Shown: positions 1-6,393 of the stretch, piece by piece | Position numbering within the stretch: position 1 is the first letter of the stretch | Layout of the letters: each line of letters starts with the position of its first letter | Source of the DNA: Bacteroidota bacterium | GTDB taxonomy: Bacteria > Bacteroidota > Bacteroidia > Bacteroidales > UBA1556 | Reading direction: 5' to 3' | Assembly (NCBI GenBank): GCA_003648395.1 | Contig: QMPB01000090.1 | Location: forward strand, 1 to 11,274 | Length of the DNA: 11,274 bases | Position numbers and translations under genes: made by a program | Notes under the pieces: generated by a model | Told to the model about the DNA's origin: nothing | Seen by the model: the letters and a program-made list of their open reading frames with translations, nothing else | Databases searched by the model: none

Positions 1-15
1 ATGGTACAATGGCTA

Positions 16-191
16 AATTAATGGTGTAATGAGTTAAATACATAATTTCAACATTAATTCAATGTATAATTAATCCATTGTATAATTACATAATTAGTTC
101 ATTGTATAATTACATCATTAGTTCATTGTATAATTATATCATTAATTCATTGTATCATTAGTTCATTATATAATTAATTCATTGTATAATA
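16..191. repeat. Degenerate octamer-periodic AT-rich array upstream of tyrS
   Basis: About 22 consecutive 8-nt units follow one another without a break in phase, most fitting RNNT(A/C)ATT. Examples are gtataatt at 64, 80, 104 and 128, agttcatt at 96, 120 and 160, and aattcatt at 144 and 176. Higher-order spacing is 16 or 24 nt: the cattgtat-type segments begin at 60, 76, 100, 124, 148, 164 and 180. The period is not a multiple of 3 and no ORF covers the segment, so it is not coding. The rest of 1-308 holds no gene; it contains only this array and the tyrS leader. Confidence 0.8.
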
Positions 192-267
192 GTCGAGAGA
201 GAAATTTCGTATAGTTTTTGTATACTTTCTAACTTAAAATAAGCTAAAATCAAAGCTATATTTCAAT

Positions 268-275
268 TACTTTTG
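268..275 (+). promoter_or_regulatory. Possible Bacteroidota -7 box for tyrS
   Basis: TACTTTTG matches the Bacteroidota sigma-ABfr -7 consensus TAnnTTTG exactly and lies 33 nt upstream of the tyrS ATG. I see no TTTG -33 element at the usual 19-21 nt spacing, so this is a half-supported promoter. No T-box-like or other riboswitch structure was recognised in the leader. Confidence 0.35.
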
Positions 276-308
276 TAATCAATTGTTAATAACAGAATAA
301 AATATAAT

Positions 309-1601
309 ATGACAACGAATTTTGTAGAAGAATTGCAATGGCGTGGAATGATTCACGATATAATGCCAGGAACGGAGGATGTATTAAAGAAAGAATTATG
401 TTCTGCCTATGTAGGTATTGATCCAACTGCTGACTCATTACATATTGGTCATCTTGTGGGAGTTATGATGCTTAAGCACTTTCAACTTTCTGGACATAGA
501 CCATTAGCACTTATTGGTGGAGCAACGGGTATGATTGGTGATCCATCGGGAAAATCTGCAGAAAGGAATCTTCTTACTGAGGCAGAGCTACGTCATAATC
601 AAAATGCTCTTAAAGCTCAATTATCAAAATTTTTGGATTTTGATAATGGCGAAGAAAACGCTGCGCTGCTAGTAAATAATTATGACTGGATGAAAAACTT
701 CTCTTTTTTAGATTTCATTCGCGATATTGGCAAGCATATTACAGTAAATTATATGATGTCGAAAGAATCTGTAAAAAAGAGAATTGGCCAAGACAGTAAA
801 GTGGGAATGTCTTATACAGAATTCTCATATCAATTAGTACAAGGTTATGATTTCTTATTTCTAAATGAGAATTACAACTGCAAAATTCAGATGGGCGGTA
901 GTGATCAGTGGGGAAATATAACTACAGGCACTGAGCTTATCCGTCGTAAATCTAAAGGCGAAGCTTTTGCTCTTACTTGTCCACTTATTACTAAGGCTGA
1001 TGGTGGCAAATTTGGAAAAACTGAAAGTGGAAATGTATGGCTAGATCCAGAACGAACATCGCCTTATGCATTTTACCAATTTTGGATGAATACCAGCGAT
1101 GAGGATGCTGAAAAATACATAAAGATATTCACTCTACTTTCGAAGGAAGAGATTGAAGCAAAAGTAAATGAGCATAAAGAAGCACCACATTTAAGAGTGC
1201 TGCAAAAAACTCTTGCTGAGAAAATAACAAAGATGGTTCACTCTGAAGAAGCTTTCCATGCTGCAATAGATGCATCACAAATTCTATTTGGTAAAGGAAC
1301 AACTGAAACACTTCAGAAACTTGATGAGTCAACTTTCTTATCAGTATTTGATGGAGTGCCACAAAGTGAAATTACAAAAGAAGACCTAAACTTACCACCT
1401 TTGGATCTACTTGCTGCAAAAACAGGAATTTTTGCTTCTAATGGTGAAGCTCGAAGAATGATTAAAGACAATGCTGTTTCGGTAAATAGAAATAAAATTA
1501 AAGCTGATTTTAATTTTGCTGATGCCGAATTGCTTAATGGTAAATACATTTTGGTGCAAAAAGGAAAGAAAAAGTACTTTATTTTAAGGATTGTTGACTA
1601 G
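309..1601 (+). CDS. tyrS: Tyrosyl-tRNA synthetase
   Basis: This cytoplasmic class I aminoacyl-tRNA synthetase (430 aa, normal bacterial length) activates tyrosine with ATP and charges tRNA-Tyr. The Rossmann catalytic domain shows the HIGH signature exactly (HIGH, residues 45-48, after DPTADSL), the substrate-binding GGSDQWGN stretch (196-203), and the bacterial TyrRS version of the KMSKS loop, KFGKT (234-238). The C-terminal part, roughly 365-430, has the layout of an S4 RNA-binding domain, including the pattern [13 protein letters not shown] near 381-393. The ATG at 309 is chosen because the protein then begins with the usual TyrRS N-terminus, about 44 residues before HIGH; no Shine-Dalgarno is visible. 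It is followed 91 nt later by an unrelated small membrane protein gene. All key motifs are intact and nothing looks broken. Confidence 0.97.
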   Translation: MTTNFVEELQWRGMIHDIMPGTEDVLKKELCSAYVGIDPTADSLHIGHLVGVMMLKHFQLSGHRPLALIGGATGMIGDPSGKSAERNLLTEAELRHNQNALKAQLSKFLDFDNGEENAALLVNNYDWMKNFSFLDFIRDIGKHITVNYMMSKESVKKRIGQDSKVGMSYTEFSYQLVQGYDFLFLNENYNCKIQMGGSDQWGNITTGTELIRRKSKGEAFALTCPLITKADGGKFGKTESGNVWLDPERTSPYAFYQFWMNTSDEDAEKYIKIFTLLSKEEIEAKVNEHKEAPHLRVLQKTLAEKITKMVHSEEAFHAAIDASQILFGKGTTETLQKLDESTFLSVFDGVPQSEITKEDLNLPPLDLLAAKTGIFASNGEARRMIKDNAVSVNRNKIKADFNFADAELLNGKYILVQKGKKKYFILRIVD

Positions 1602-1623
1602 GGTTTGGTCTTCAGTTGGCAGC

Positions 1624-1639
1624 CCCGATAGCTATCGGG
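1624..1639. repeat. Perfect 16-bp palindrome CCCGATAGCTATCGGG
   Basis: The two 8-nt halves, CCCGATAG and CTATCGGG, are exact reverse complements. The palindrome sits 22 nt after the tyrS stop codon. No T-tract follows, so it is not a typical intrinsic terminator. From memory, this palindrome is a recurrent intergenic element in Bacteroidota genomes. It could act as a weak stem, a protein-binding site, or simply be a dispersed repeat. Confidence 0.7.
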
Positions 1640-1650
1640 ATCAGTCAGAC

Positions 1651-1682
1651 GAATACGCAATTAAACGAATAAGTAATTAAAC
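1651..1682. repeat. Two-copy 16-nt direct repeat made of octamers
   Basis: gaatacgcaattaaac (1651-1666) is followed directly by gaataagtaattaaac (1667-1682); the copies differ at three positions. Each copy is two octamers of the type GAATAnnn/AATTAAAC. The same octamer family appears in the spacer at 6221-6389. The repeat ends 10 nt before the ATG of the next gene. Confidence 0.6.
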
Positions 1683-1692
1683 ATTCAAAACA

Positions 1693-2244
1693 ATGTTAGA
1701 AACATTAGAGATATTAAAATACATACTTCCTTCAGGAGTAGTATTTATTACAGCATATTTTTTATTGAAGATTTTCTTAAATTCTCAAGAGGAAATTCAG
1801 AAAAAGGCACTACAAACCCAGATTGAGGAATTACGCCTACAAATAAAGCATGAAGAAAAGAGGGATATTACTCCGATAAGACTTCAAGCATCTGAACGAA
1901 TGGTTTTGTTTTTAGAAAGGATATCACCTCAAAGCTTGATTTTTAGGGTTCAGAAGCCTGGTCAAACGGTGATGCAACTTCAAACTGCACTTCATAGTGC
2001 TATCCGTAGCGAATATGAGCATAATATGGCTCAGCAGCTATATATTAGTAAAGAAACTTGGGGGATGCTGCGTACTGCTAAAGAAGAAGTAGTAAAGCTT
2101 GTAAATACTGCATCAAGCGGACTTAAACCAACAGACAATAGCATTGAATTAAGCAGACGGGTATTTGAGTTAAGTATTGAAAATAATAAGAATACAGAAA
2201 GAGCTATTTCTATGCTAAAGAAAGATATTCAGAAGTTGTTTTAG
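1693..2244 (+). CDS. Membrane-anchored coiled-coil protein of unknown function
   Basis: I do not recognise a named function. The 183-residue protein begins with a single hydrophobic segment at about residues 9-29 (ILKYILPSGVVFITAYFLLK), probably an uncleaved membrane anchor. A charged, heptad-like helical stretch follows at about 31-57 (rich in E, Q, K). The remaining, mostly helical and soluble domain contains a recognisable run around 98-125 (TALHSAIRSEYEHNMAQQLY, then ISKETW). There are no cysteines, no catalytic motifs and no nucleotide-binding loop. The layout resembles small conserved hypothetical proteins found only in Bacteroidota, but I cannot confirm a family from sequence alone. 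Position and strand would allow co-transcription with tyrS across a 91-nt gap that contains a palindrome and octamer repeats. The ATG at 1693 is the first in frame and places the anchor right at the N-terminus. Confidence 0.8.
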   Translation: MLETLEILKYILPSGVVFITAYFLLKIFLNSQEEIQKKALQTQIEELRLQIKHEEKRDITPIRLQASERMVLFLERISPQSLIFRVQKPGQTVMQLQTALHSAIRSEYEHNMAQQLYISKETWGMLRTAKEEVVKLVNTASSGLKPTDNSIELSRRVFELSIENNKNTERAISMLKKDIQKLF

Positions 2245-2279
2245 AATAAGAACATTTTCTTTGAATAAAGTCTTATTCT
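2243..2279. terminator. Weak hairpin between convergent genes
   Basis: AGAATAAGA (2243-2251) and TCTTATTCT (2271-2279) are perfect 9-nt inverted repeats separated by 19 nt. They overlap the stop codon of the 183-residue protein gene and lie between two convergent genes. The stem is AT-rich, the loop is long and no clear T-run follows, so a terminator role is only possible. Confidence 0.3.
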
Positions 2280-2307
2280 CAAATTTGGTTATAATAATTA
2301 TCTGATT

Positions 2308-3216
2308 TTATTTCTTAAATAGCTTTTGTTCTAATAGCAAGCTAAAGAAATACACTAAAACTAGAATACTCATAACCGTAGCAGGAATTGCTGCATCACT
2401 TCCAAAGAGTTCCATTGCAGTAACAACGGCAAAACCAGAGCTCTTTATTGAGTATAACAATCTTGTTGAGATAATTGATTTTGAATCTTGCTTATTCTTA
2501 AGCAAAAAGCCTAATACTCCCGATACTATAAACATAGCAATAATAAGTATTAGAGTAATTTGCAGTAGTATATCAAAATTTGAGAAAAACACTTCATTAT
2601 TTACACCTATTGAAGAATAAATAATTAAGCTAAAGCCAATATCTATAATATTACCACGGCTTTTTTCAACCGTTGGCAGGAGCTTCTTATTACGCAAAAA
2701 ACGAGATAATATAAATGGTATAACTATTAACAACAGCATTACTTTCAAAAGTTCTAGGGAATCTACTCCTGCTCCACCTGCAAAAATTTCGATAATAATA
2801 GGTGCAAGAAATATTGAAGCCATAAAAGCGGCGAAAGTTCCTATGATAGAGTTATTAAGATTACCATCAAGCTTCACAGTAAAGGGAATAATTGCCACAC
2901 CAGGAGGCGTAGCGGCAATAATTACAAAACCAATGAATAATGAGGAGCTGCTATCAAAAAACAAAGCTGCCACTCCTAAAACTATTGCTCCAAAAAGTAT
3001 ATGATTAAGAAATACTCCTGCAAGCATTGGTTTTATGACACTCTTTAGAGGAAATAATGATTTTGCAGAAAGTCCCGTTAGTGAGAATAGCATTACCAAA
3101 GCCAAAAACCAAAAAGTGTATGGTGCAATAAACTGTGCAAATTGCGGCAAGAATAAGCCTAGCACTATTGCCATCACCAACAGCATATTTCTATTAAGGA
3201 TAATGTTTTTTATCAT
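2308..3216 (-). CDS. SBF-type (bile acid:Na+ symporter-like) membrane transporter
   Basis: A 302-residue, very hydrophobic inner-membrane protein with about nine to ten membrane-spanning segments, the length and layout of the bile acid:sodium symporter/arsenite-transporter (SBF, BART) superfamily. Two conserved-looking blocks sit where this two-repeat fold has its unwound crossing helices. One is AATPPGVAIIPFTVKLDGN (101-119). The other is SIKSSGFAVVTAMELFGSDA (256-275), which resembles the family block with Asn/Gly, then FG..AA.PA. The substrate cannot be read from sequence: bile-acid-like organic anions, pantothenate/keto acids and arsenite are all transported by relatives. Nothing nearby (no ars genes) favours one. 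It forms its own - strand unit, separated by 117 nt from the upstream DHOD-like gene and convergent with the small membrane protein gene. The start at 3216 gives a short, positively charged N-terminus (MIKNIILNRN) before the first helix. Confidence 0.75.
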   Translation of the reverse strand: MIKNIILNRNMLLVMAIVLGLFLPQFAQFIAPYTFWFLALVMLFSLTGLSAKSLFPLKSVIKPMLAGVFLNHILFGAIVLGVAALFFDSSSSLFIGFVIIAATPPGVAIIPFTVKLDGNLNNSIIGTFAAFMASIFLAPIIIEIFAGGAGVDSLELLKVMLLLIVIPFILSRFLRNKKLLPTVEKSRGNIIDIGFSLIIYSSIGVNNEVFFSNFDILLQITLILIIAMFIVSGVLGFLLKNKQDSKSIISTRLLYSIKSSGFAVVTAMELFGSDAAIPATVMSILVLVYFFSLLLEQKLFKK

Positions 3217-3263
3217 TTGGCGAAAGTAGAATAAATATGTATTGTGCGCTAATGAGTTAACAT

Positions 3264-3279
3264 GTTTACCATGGCAAAC
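3264..3279. promoter_or_regulatory. Near-perfect palindrome upstream of the transporter gene
   Basis: GTTTACCATGGCAAAC is self-complementary in 7 of 8 base pairs, centred on CCATGG. It overlaps the candidate -7 box of the - strand transporter gene, the position expected for an operator. No regulator gene is in the window. Confidence 0.3.
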
Positions 3280-3282
3280 TTA
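3275..3282 (-). promoter_or_regulatory. Possible Bacteroidota -7 box for the transporter gene
   Basis: Read on the - strand the sequence is TAAGTTTG, an exact match to TAnnTTTG, 58 nt upstream of the transporter ATG. No -33 TTTG is visible at the standard spacing, so support is partial. Confidence 0.3.
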
Positions 3283-3333
3283 TACTTTTACTAAAATAAA
3301 GTACTTAAAATATCTATACTACTCATTGTATAA

Positions 3334-4305
3334 TTAATCAGTAAAATATCTCATAAATTGAGAGCGTTCTAACATCATAGGATTTTTAATATTCTTTTGG
3401 TTTAGCTTGCCTCTAAACTCATCAATAGTAGTATAGTTTTTACTTACCATCCAGCTCTCTAACTCAGAAAGTGTTTTATCAAGGTGTTTTTCTCCATTTA
3501 TCATAAATGCAGAAACCATTTGTGTGGTAGTAGCTCCTACCAATAAATTCCCAATAACATCCTCTGCTGTATGTATTCCCGTAGAAGCAGACAAATCACA
3601 TTCTACTTTATCTGATAGTATTCCTAACCAACGTAGCACATTTGCATTATCGTTAGAAGTGGTTTTATTTATACCAGAAACTATCTTTTCATTATCAATA
3701 TCAATTTTTGGTGAATAAAACTTATTAAATAATACTAATCCTTTAATATCAAGCTTAGACAATTTTACTAGGAAATTAGCCAAACCTGAGAAGTAGTTAC
3801 TCAATTTTATTGACACAGGAATATCAACAACTTTAAGTAGTTTCTCTATAATATTGATATATCTTTGTTCTAAATCTCGCCCAGTTGTTTCAACATTTGC
3901 AGGCATAATAAATAAATTAACCTCAAGAGCATCTGCACCAGCTGCTTGAATTTTAGTAGCAAAATCAATCCATTCATTATCATCAAAACAGTTGATACTA
4001 GCAATAATTGGAATATCAACAGCTTGTTTTGATTCCTTTATCAAATTCAAATAATTAGTTACAGTATGTTTTTTAAGATAATAGCCAATATAATTCTCAA
4101 TATGATCGTATGTGCCAGCAATGTTATTAACTCTTTCTGAGTTAATATCCATAAGAATTTGCTCCTCGAATAGTGATTTCAATACTATTGCTCCAGCATT
4201 TTTATACTTTTTAATACTTTCCACTGAATTTGTAATTTCAGAAGCACCTACAATAATTGGATTTTTTAGATCTAAACCTAAATATTTTGTTGTTAAATTT
4301 GCCAT
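3334..4305 (-). CDS. Dihydroorotate dehydrogenase-like FMN protein, catalytic motif changed
   Basis: A 323-residue TIM-barrel protein of the dihydroorotate dehydrogenase/PreA type. Family features are visible in order: the start LGLDLKNPIIVGAS (9-22), Lys43 in IVLKSL, Asn105 in SINC, GADALEVN (123-130), Lys168 in SIKLSN, and a C-terminal FMN-phosphate region ASTGIHTAEDVIGNLLVGAT (240-259). True DHODs have N-x-S-C-P-N after the GADxxExN strand, with Cys (or Ser) as catalytic base; here the sequence is NLFIMPAN (130-137), so that residue is missing. No [4Fe-4S] motif is present. It probably binds FMN but is unlikely to be the pyrimidine enzyme PyrD. The substrate is unknown. It lies just behind the terminator of the respiratory operon, so it is probably transcribed separately. 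Confidence 0.8.
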   Translation of the reverse strand: MANLTTKYLGLDLKNPIIVGASEITNSVESIKKYKNAGAIVLKSLFEEQILMDINSERVNNIAGTYDHIENYIGYYLKKHTVTNYLNLIKESKQAVDIPIIASINCFDDNEWIDFATKIQAAGADALEVNLFIMPANVETTGRDLEQRYINIIEKLLKVVDIPVSIKLSNYFSGLANFLVKLSKLDIKGLVLFNKFYSPKIDIDNEKIVSGINKTTSNDNANVLRWLGILSDKVECDLSASTGIHTAEDVIGNLLVGATTTQMVSAFMINGEKHLDKTLSELESWMVSKNYTTIDEFRGKLNQKNIKNPMMLERSQFMRYFTD

Positions 4306-4337
4306 TATTTTCTATTTTTAATTATATATTAATAAAA

Positions 4338-4345
4338 CAAAATTA
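4338..4345 (-). promoter_or_regulatory. Possible Bacteroidota -7 box for the DHOD-like gene
   Basis: On the - strand this reads TAATTTTG, an exact TAnnTTTG match, 32 nt upstream of the DHOD-like ATG and directly behind the T-tract of the preceding terminator. A -33 TTTG is not seen at the usual distance. Confidence 0.35.
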
Positions 4346-4346
4346 C

Positions 4347-4384
4347 AAAAAAATAGCACGTAAAGTACAGTACTTTACGTGCTA
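4347..4384 (-). terminator. Intrinsic terminator of the Mbx-like operon
   Basis: A perfect 14-bp stem (4354-4367 paired with 4371-4384) closes a 3-nt loop. In the - strand direction it is followed at once by seven T residues (4353-4347). It begins 25 nt after the stop codon of the ferredoxin-flavoprotein gene. Hairpin, tight loop and T-tract together make a convincing rho-independent terminator, separating the respiratory operon from the DHOD-like gene. Confidence 0.85.
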
Positions 4385-4409
4385 AATATATAAATTTACT
4401 TAAATCTTA

Positions 4410-6212
4410 TTATCTACCTTGATTCAAGAATTCATCAATACTCATTGCACCACGGTGTCCGTTGGCAATACCATGAATTACATCAGGACCTTCGATAATA
4501 TCACCACCAATAAATAACCATGGTAAACCTTTAGCTTGCCAATCTTCATTAACTAGGATTCTACCACGAGGACCAAATTCCATTTTAGCTTTAATATCAT
4601 CGCTTAAGTATGATAAGTCCATTCCTTGACCGATAGATTCTATAACCATATCGCCTTCAAAGATACGTTCATCACTTTCATCAAACTTAGGATTAAATCC
4701 TGTTTCATCAAATATTGATAAACATTTCCATACTTTTAAACCAACAACTTTATCATCCTTTATTATAACCTCTTGTGGGCCATAAGCAGGAATAACATCA
4801 CAACCTTCCTCACGAGCTTCAACAATCTCTTCTCTATCAGCTGGCATATGCTCTTCGTCCTCAAGTGCGGTAGCGATTACGTTAACCTCACCATATTTCT
4901 CCATCTGCAAGCGAGCCATTGAACGAGTAATATCCATTGCAACATTTCCACCACCAATTACTACAATCTTTTTCTCCACTGGCACAGGAACTCCTGTAAC
5001 GATATCACGAAGTAAATCTACAGATTGATATACATTTTTATGATCAGAACCTGGGATTCTGGTACTTCTACCTAAATGAAGACCAGTACCTGCATATACA
5101 GCATCATAGTCATCATTTAATTGTTGTAATGTTATATCTGTTCCTATATTTACATTATATTTAATATCTACTCCTATTGAAAGGATATAATCCACATCCT
5201 TATTAATTTGGTCGTAAGGAAGACGATACGAAGGAATACCGTAACGCATCATACCACCAGCTTCTGGAAGTTTTTCAAAAATTGTTACTGAATATCCTAG
5301 TAAACCCAAATAATAAGCTGCAGAAAGACCAGCAGGTCCCGAACCTATAATTGCAATTTTCTTATCATTCTTCTTAATATCTTTAGAGTATAAAATCTCA
5401 TTATACTTATCAACGTCAGCAGGAATTTGGTCAGCAATATAACGCTTTAACCAACGGATTGAAAGTGGGTCGCCATTAACACCTACAGAACAAACATCCT
5501 CACACTTATGAGTACATATACGACCACAAATTTCTGGTAGAGGGTTTGTTTCGTAAAGAATACGCATACCTTCTTCCATATCATCGTTACGAACTGCAGC
5601 AATATACTCAGGAATACCCATATGAGCAGGGCAAGTAGCAGTACATATACCACAAGAAACACAACGGTCAGCTTCAGCTTCAGCTTGATCTTTAGAATAA
5701 CCTTTTACAAACTCAATAAATGAATCCTTACGTTCGTCAGCATGCAGTTCGCTCATGTGGACTCTATTCTGTCCATAAAAATGATAATTAGGAACTGGTT
5801 TTTGCCAACCATCTTCCTTATCATCCCATGATTTTTTATCTACACCAGGAGTGAATATAAATACTTCAGGATCAGCATCTACCCATGTGTATTCATTTGT
5901 AAGATTTAGCGAATTTGTAGTGCAAATATCTACACAAAGAGCACACCAACAGCAGCGACCATAATCAATACGTGGGCGCAATCCACTATCTCCACTTTTA
6001 GTTTCAACTCCTTCTACAGGAACCATATCAATTGCTTGATTCTCACAAATAGCTTCGCAAGTACCACAACCAATACACATATCAATATCATTTTTATGAA
6101 ACCCTCTATAACGAGGAGCGGCCTCCCTATTTAGTGGGTCTTTAATTGTAACTGGATCTTGAACTACCTTGCTCCAGGTAGTAAAAGGGGTTAATATATC
6201 TTTAATATTCAT
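4410..6212 (-). CDS. NuoI-like ferredoxin fused to GltD/NfnB-like FAD-NAD(P) oxidoreductase
   Basis: A 600-residue three-part electron-transfer protein. Residues 34-110 are a NuoI/MbxN-type 8Fe ferredoxin: RYRGFH, then C46-C49-C52-C56 and C87-C90-C93-C97. Residues about 180-245 are the iron-sulfur domain found at the N-terminus of GltD-type flavoproteins: C184-C187-C190-C194P, then C229GRIC233..C237..C241. Residues about 284-600 are the flavin domain, with FAD loop GSGPAG (290-295), NAD(P) loop GGGNVAMD (420-427) and C-terminal FAD motif GGDIIEGPDVIHGIANG (569-585). It should pass electrons between NAD(P)H and iron-sulfur carriers. As last gene of the operon it holds the place of the ferredoxin-like N (NuoI) subunit, so it probably docks on the membrane complex. 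The usual YRR after the second nucleotide-binding strand is replaced by acidic residues, which may favour NADH over NADPH. A 181-nt spacer separates it from the NuoD-like gene. Confidence 0.88.
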   Translation of the reverse strand: MNIKDILTPFTTWSKVVQDPVTIKDPLNREAAPRYRGFHKNDIDMCIGCGTCEAICENQAIDMVPVEGVETKSGDSGLRPRIDYGRCCWCALCVDICTTNSLNLTNEYTWVDADPEVFIFTPGVDKKSWDDKEDGWQKPVPNYHFYGQNRVHMSELHADERKDSFIEFVKGYSKDQAEAEADRCVSCGICTATCPAHMGIPEYIAAVRNDDMEEGMRILYETNPLPEICGRICTHKCEDVCSVGVNGDPLSIRWLKRYIADQIPADVDKYNEILYSKDIKKNDKKIAIIGSGPAGLSAAYYLGLLGYSVTIFEKLPEAGGMMRYGIPSYRLPYDQINKDVDYILSIGVDIKYNVNIGTDITLQQLNDDYDAVYAGTGLHLGRSTRIPGSDHKNVYQSVDLLRDIVTGVPVPVEKKIVVIGGGNVAMDITRSMARLQMEKYGEVNVIATALEDEEHMPADREEIVEAREEGCDVIPAYGPQEVIIKDDKVVGLKVWKCLSIFDETGFNPKFDESDERIFEGDMVIESIGQGMDLSYLSDDIKAKMEFGPRGRILVNEDWQAKGLPWLFIGGDIIEGPDVIHGIANGHRGAMSIDEFLNQGR

Positions 6213-6228
6213 AATATTATGTTTATTC

Positions 6229-6389
6229 GTTTATTTGCTTAATTGTTTATTCGGAGTCCTTCATTAATTGGAATTTTCGAAAACTATTTAGATTATTCGC
6301 TAATTCCTCAAGCTTTGGTCTCATTTTGTTTAATTATTCTATTAAACAGACTGCCAATAGACAGGCTATCAACAATTAAACAAATAAAC
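6229..6389. repeat. Spacer bounded by inverted octamer repeats (MITE-like?)
   Basis: The 181-nt gap between two genes of one operon has GTTTATTTGCTTAATT at 6229-6244 and its inverse AATTAAACAAATAAAC at 6374-6389; the arms agree at 15 of 16 positions. The left arm lies inside an 8-nt-period run at 6221-6252 (GTTTATTC, GTTTATTT, GCTTAATT, GTTTATTC). A smaller inverted repeat, GTTTAAT/ATTAAAC with a 6-nt loop, is at 6328-6347. No coding sequence is supported. It may be a miniature inverted-repeat insertion or two oppositely oriented octamer arrays. Confidence 0.4.
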
Positions 6390-6393
6390 ATTT

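Noticed and set aside
16..191. CRISPR array
   Set aside because: Units are 8 nt and directly abutting, with no unique spacers and no cas genes nearby.
251..258. TAnnTTTG box on the - strand (TAGCTTTG) suggesting a divergent promoter
   Set aside because: No - strand gene lies in 1-250 and no -33 element is visible; a chance match is likely.
192..308. T-box or other tRNA-sensing leader for tyrS
   Set aside because: No T-box consensus, no strong stems and no terminator/antiterminator pair was seen in the leader.
3283..3303. Terminator for the DHOD-like gene (TACTTT/AAAGTA stem)
   Set aside because: Only a 6-bp AT-rich stem with a 9-nt loop and no T-run; not distinguishable from chance in such AT-rich DNA.
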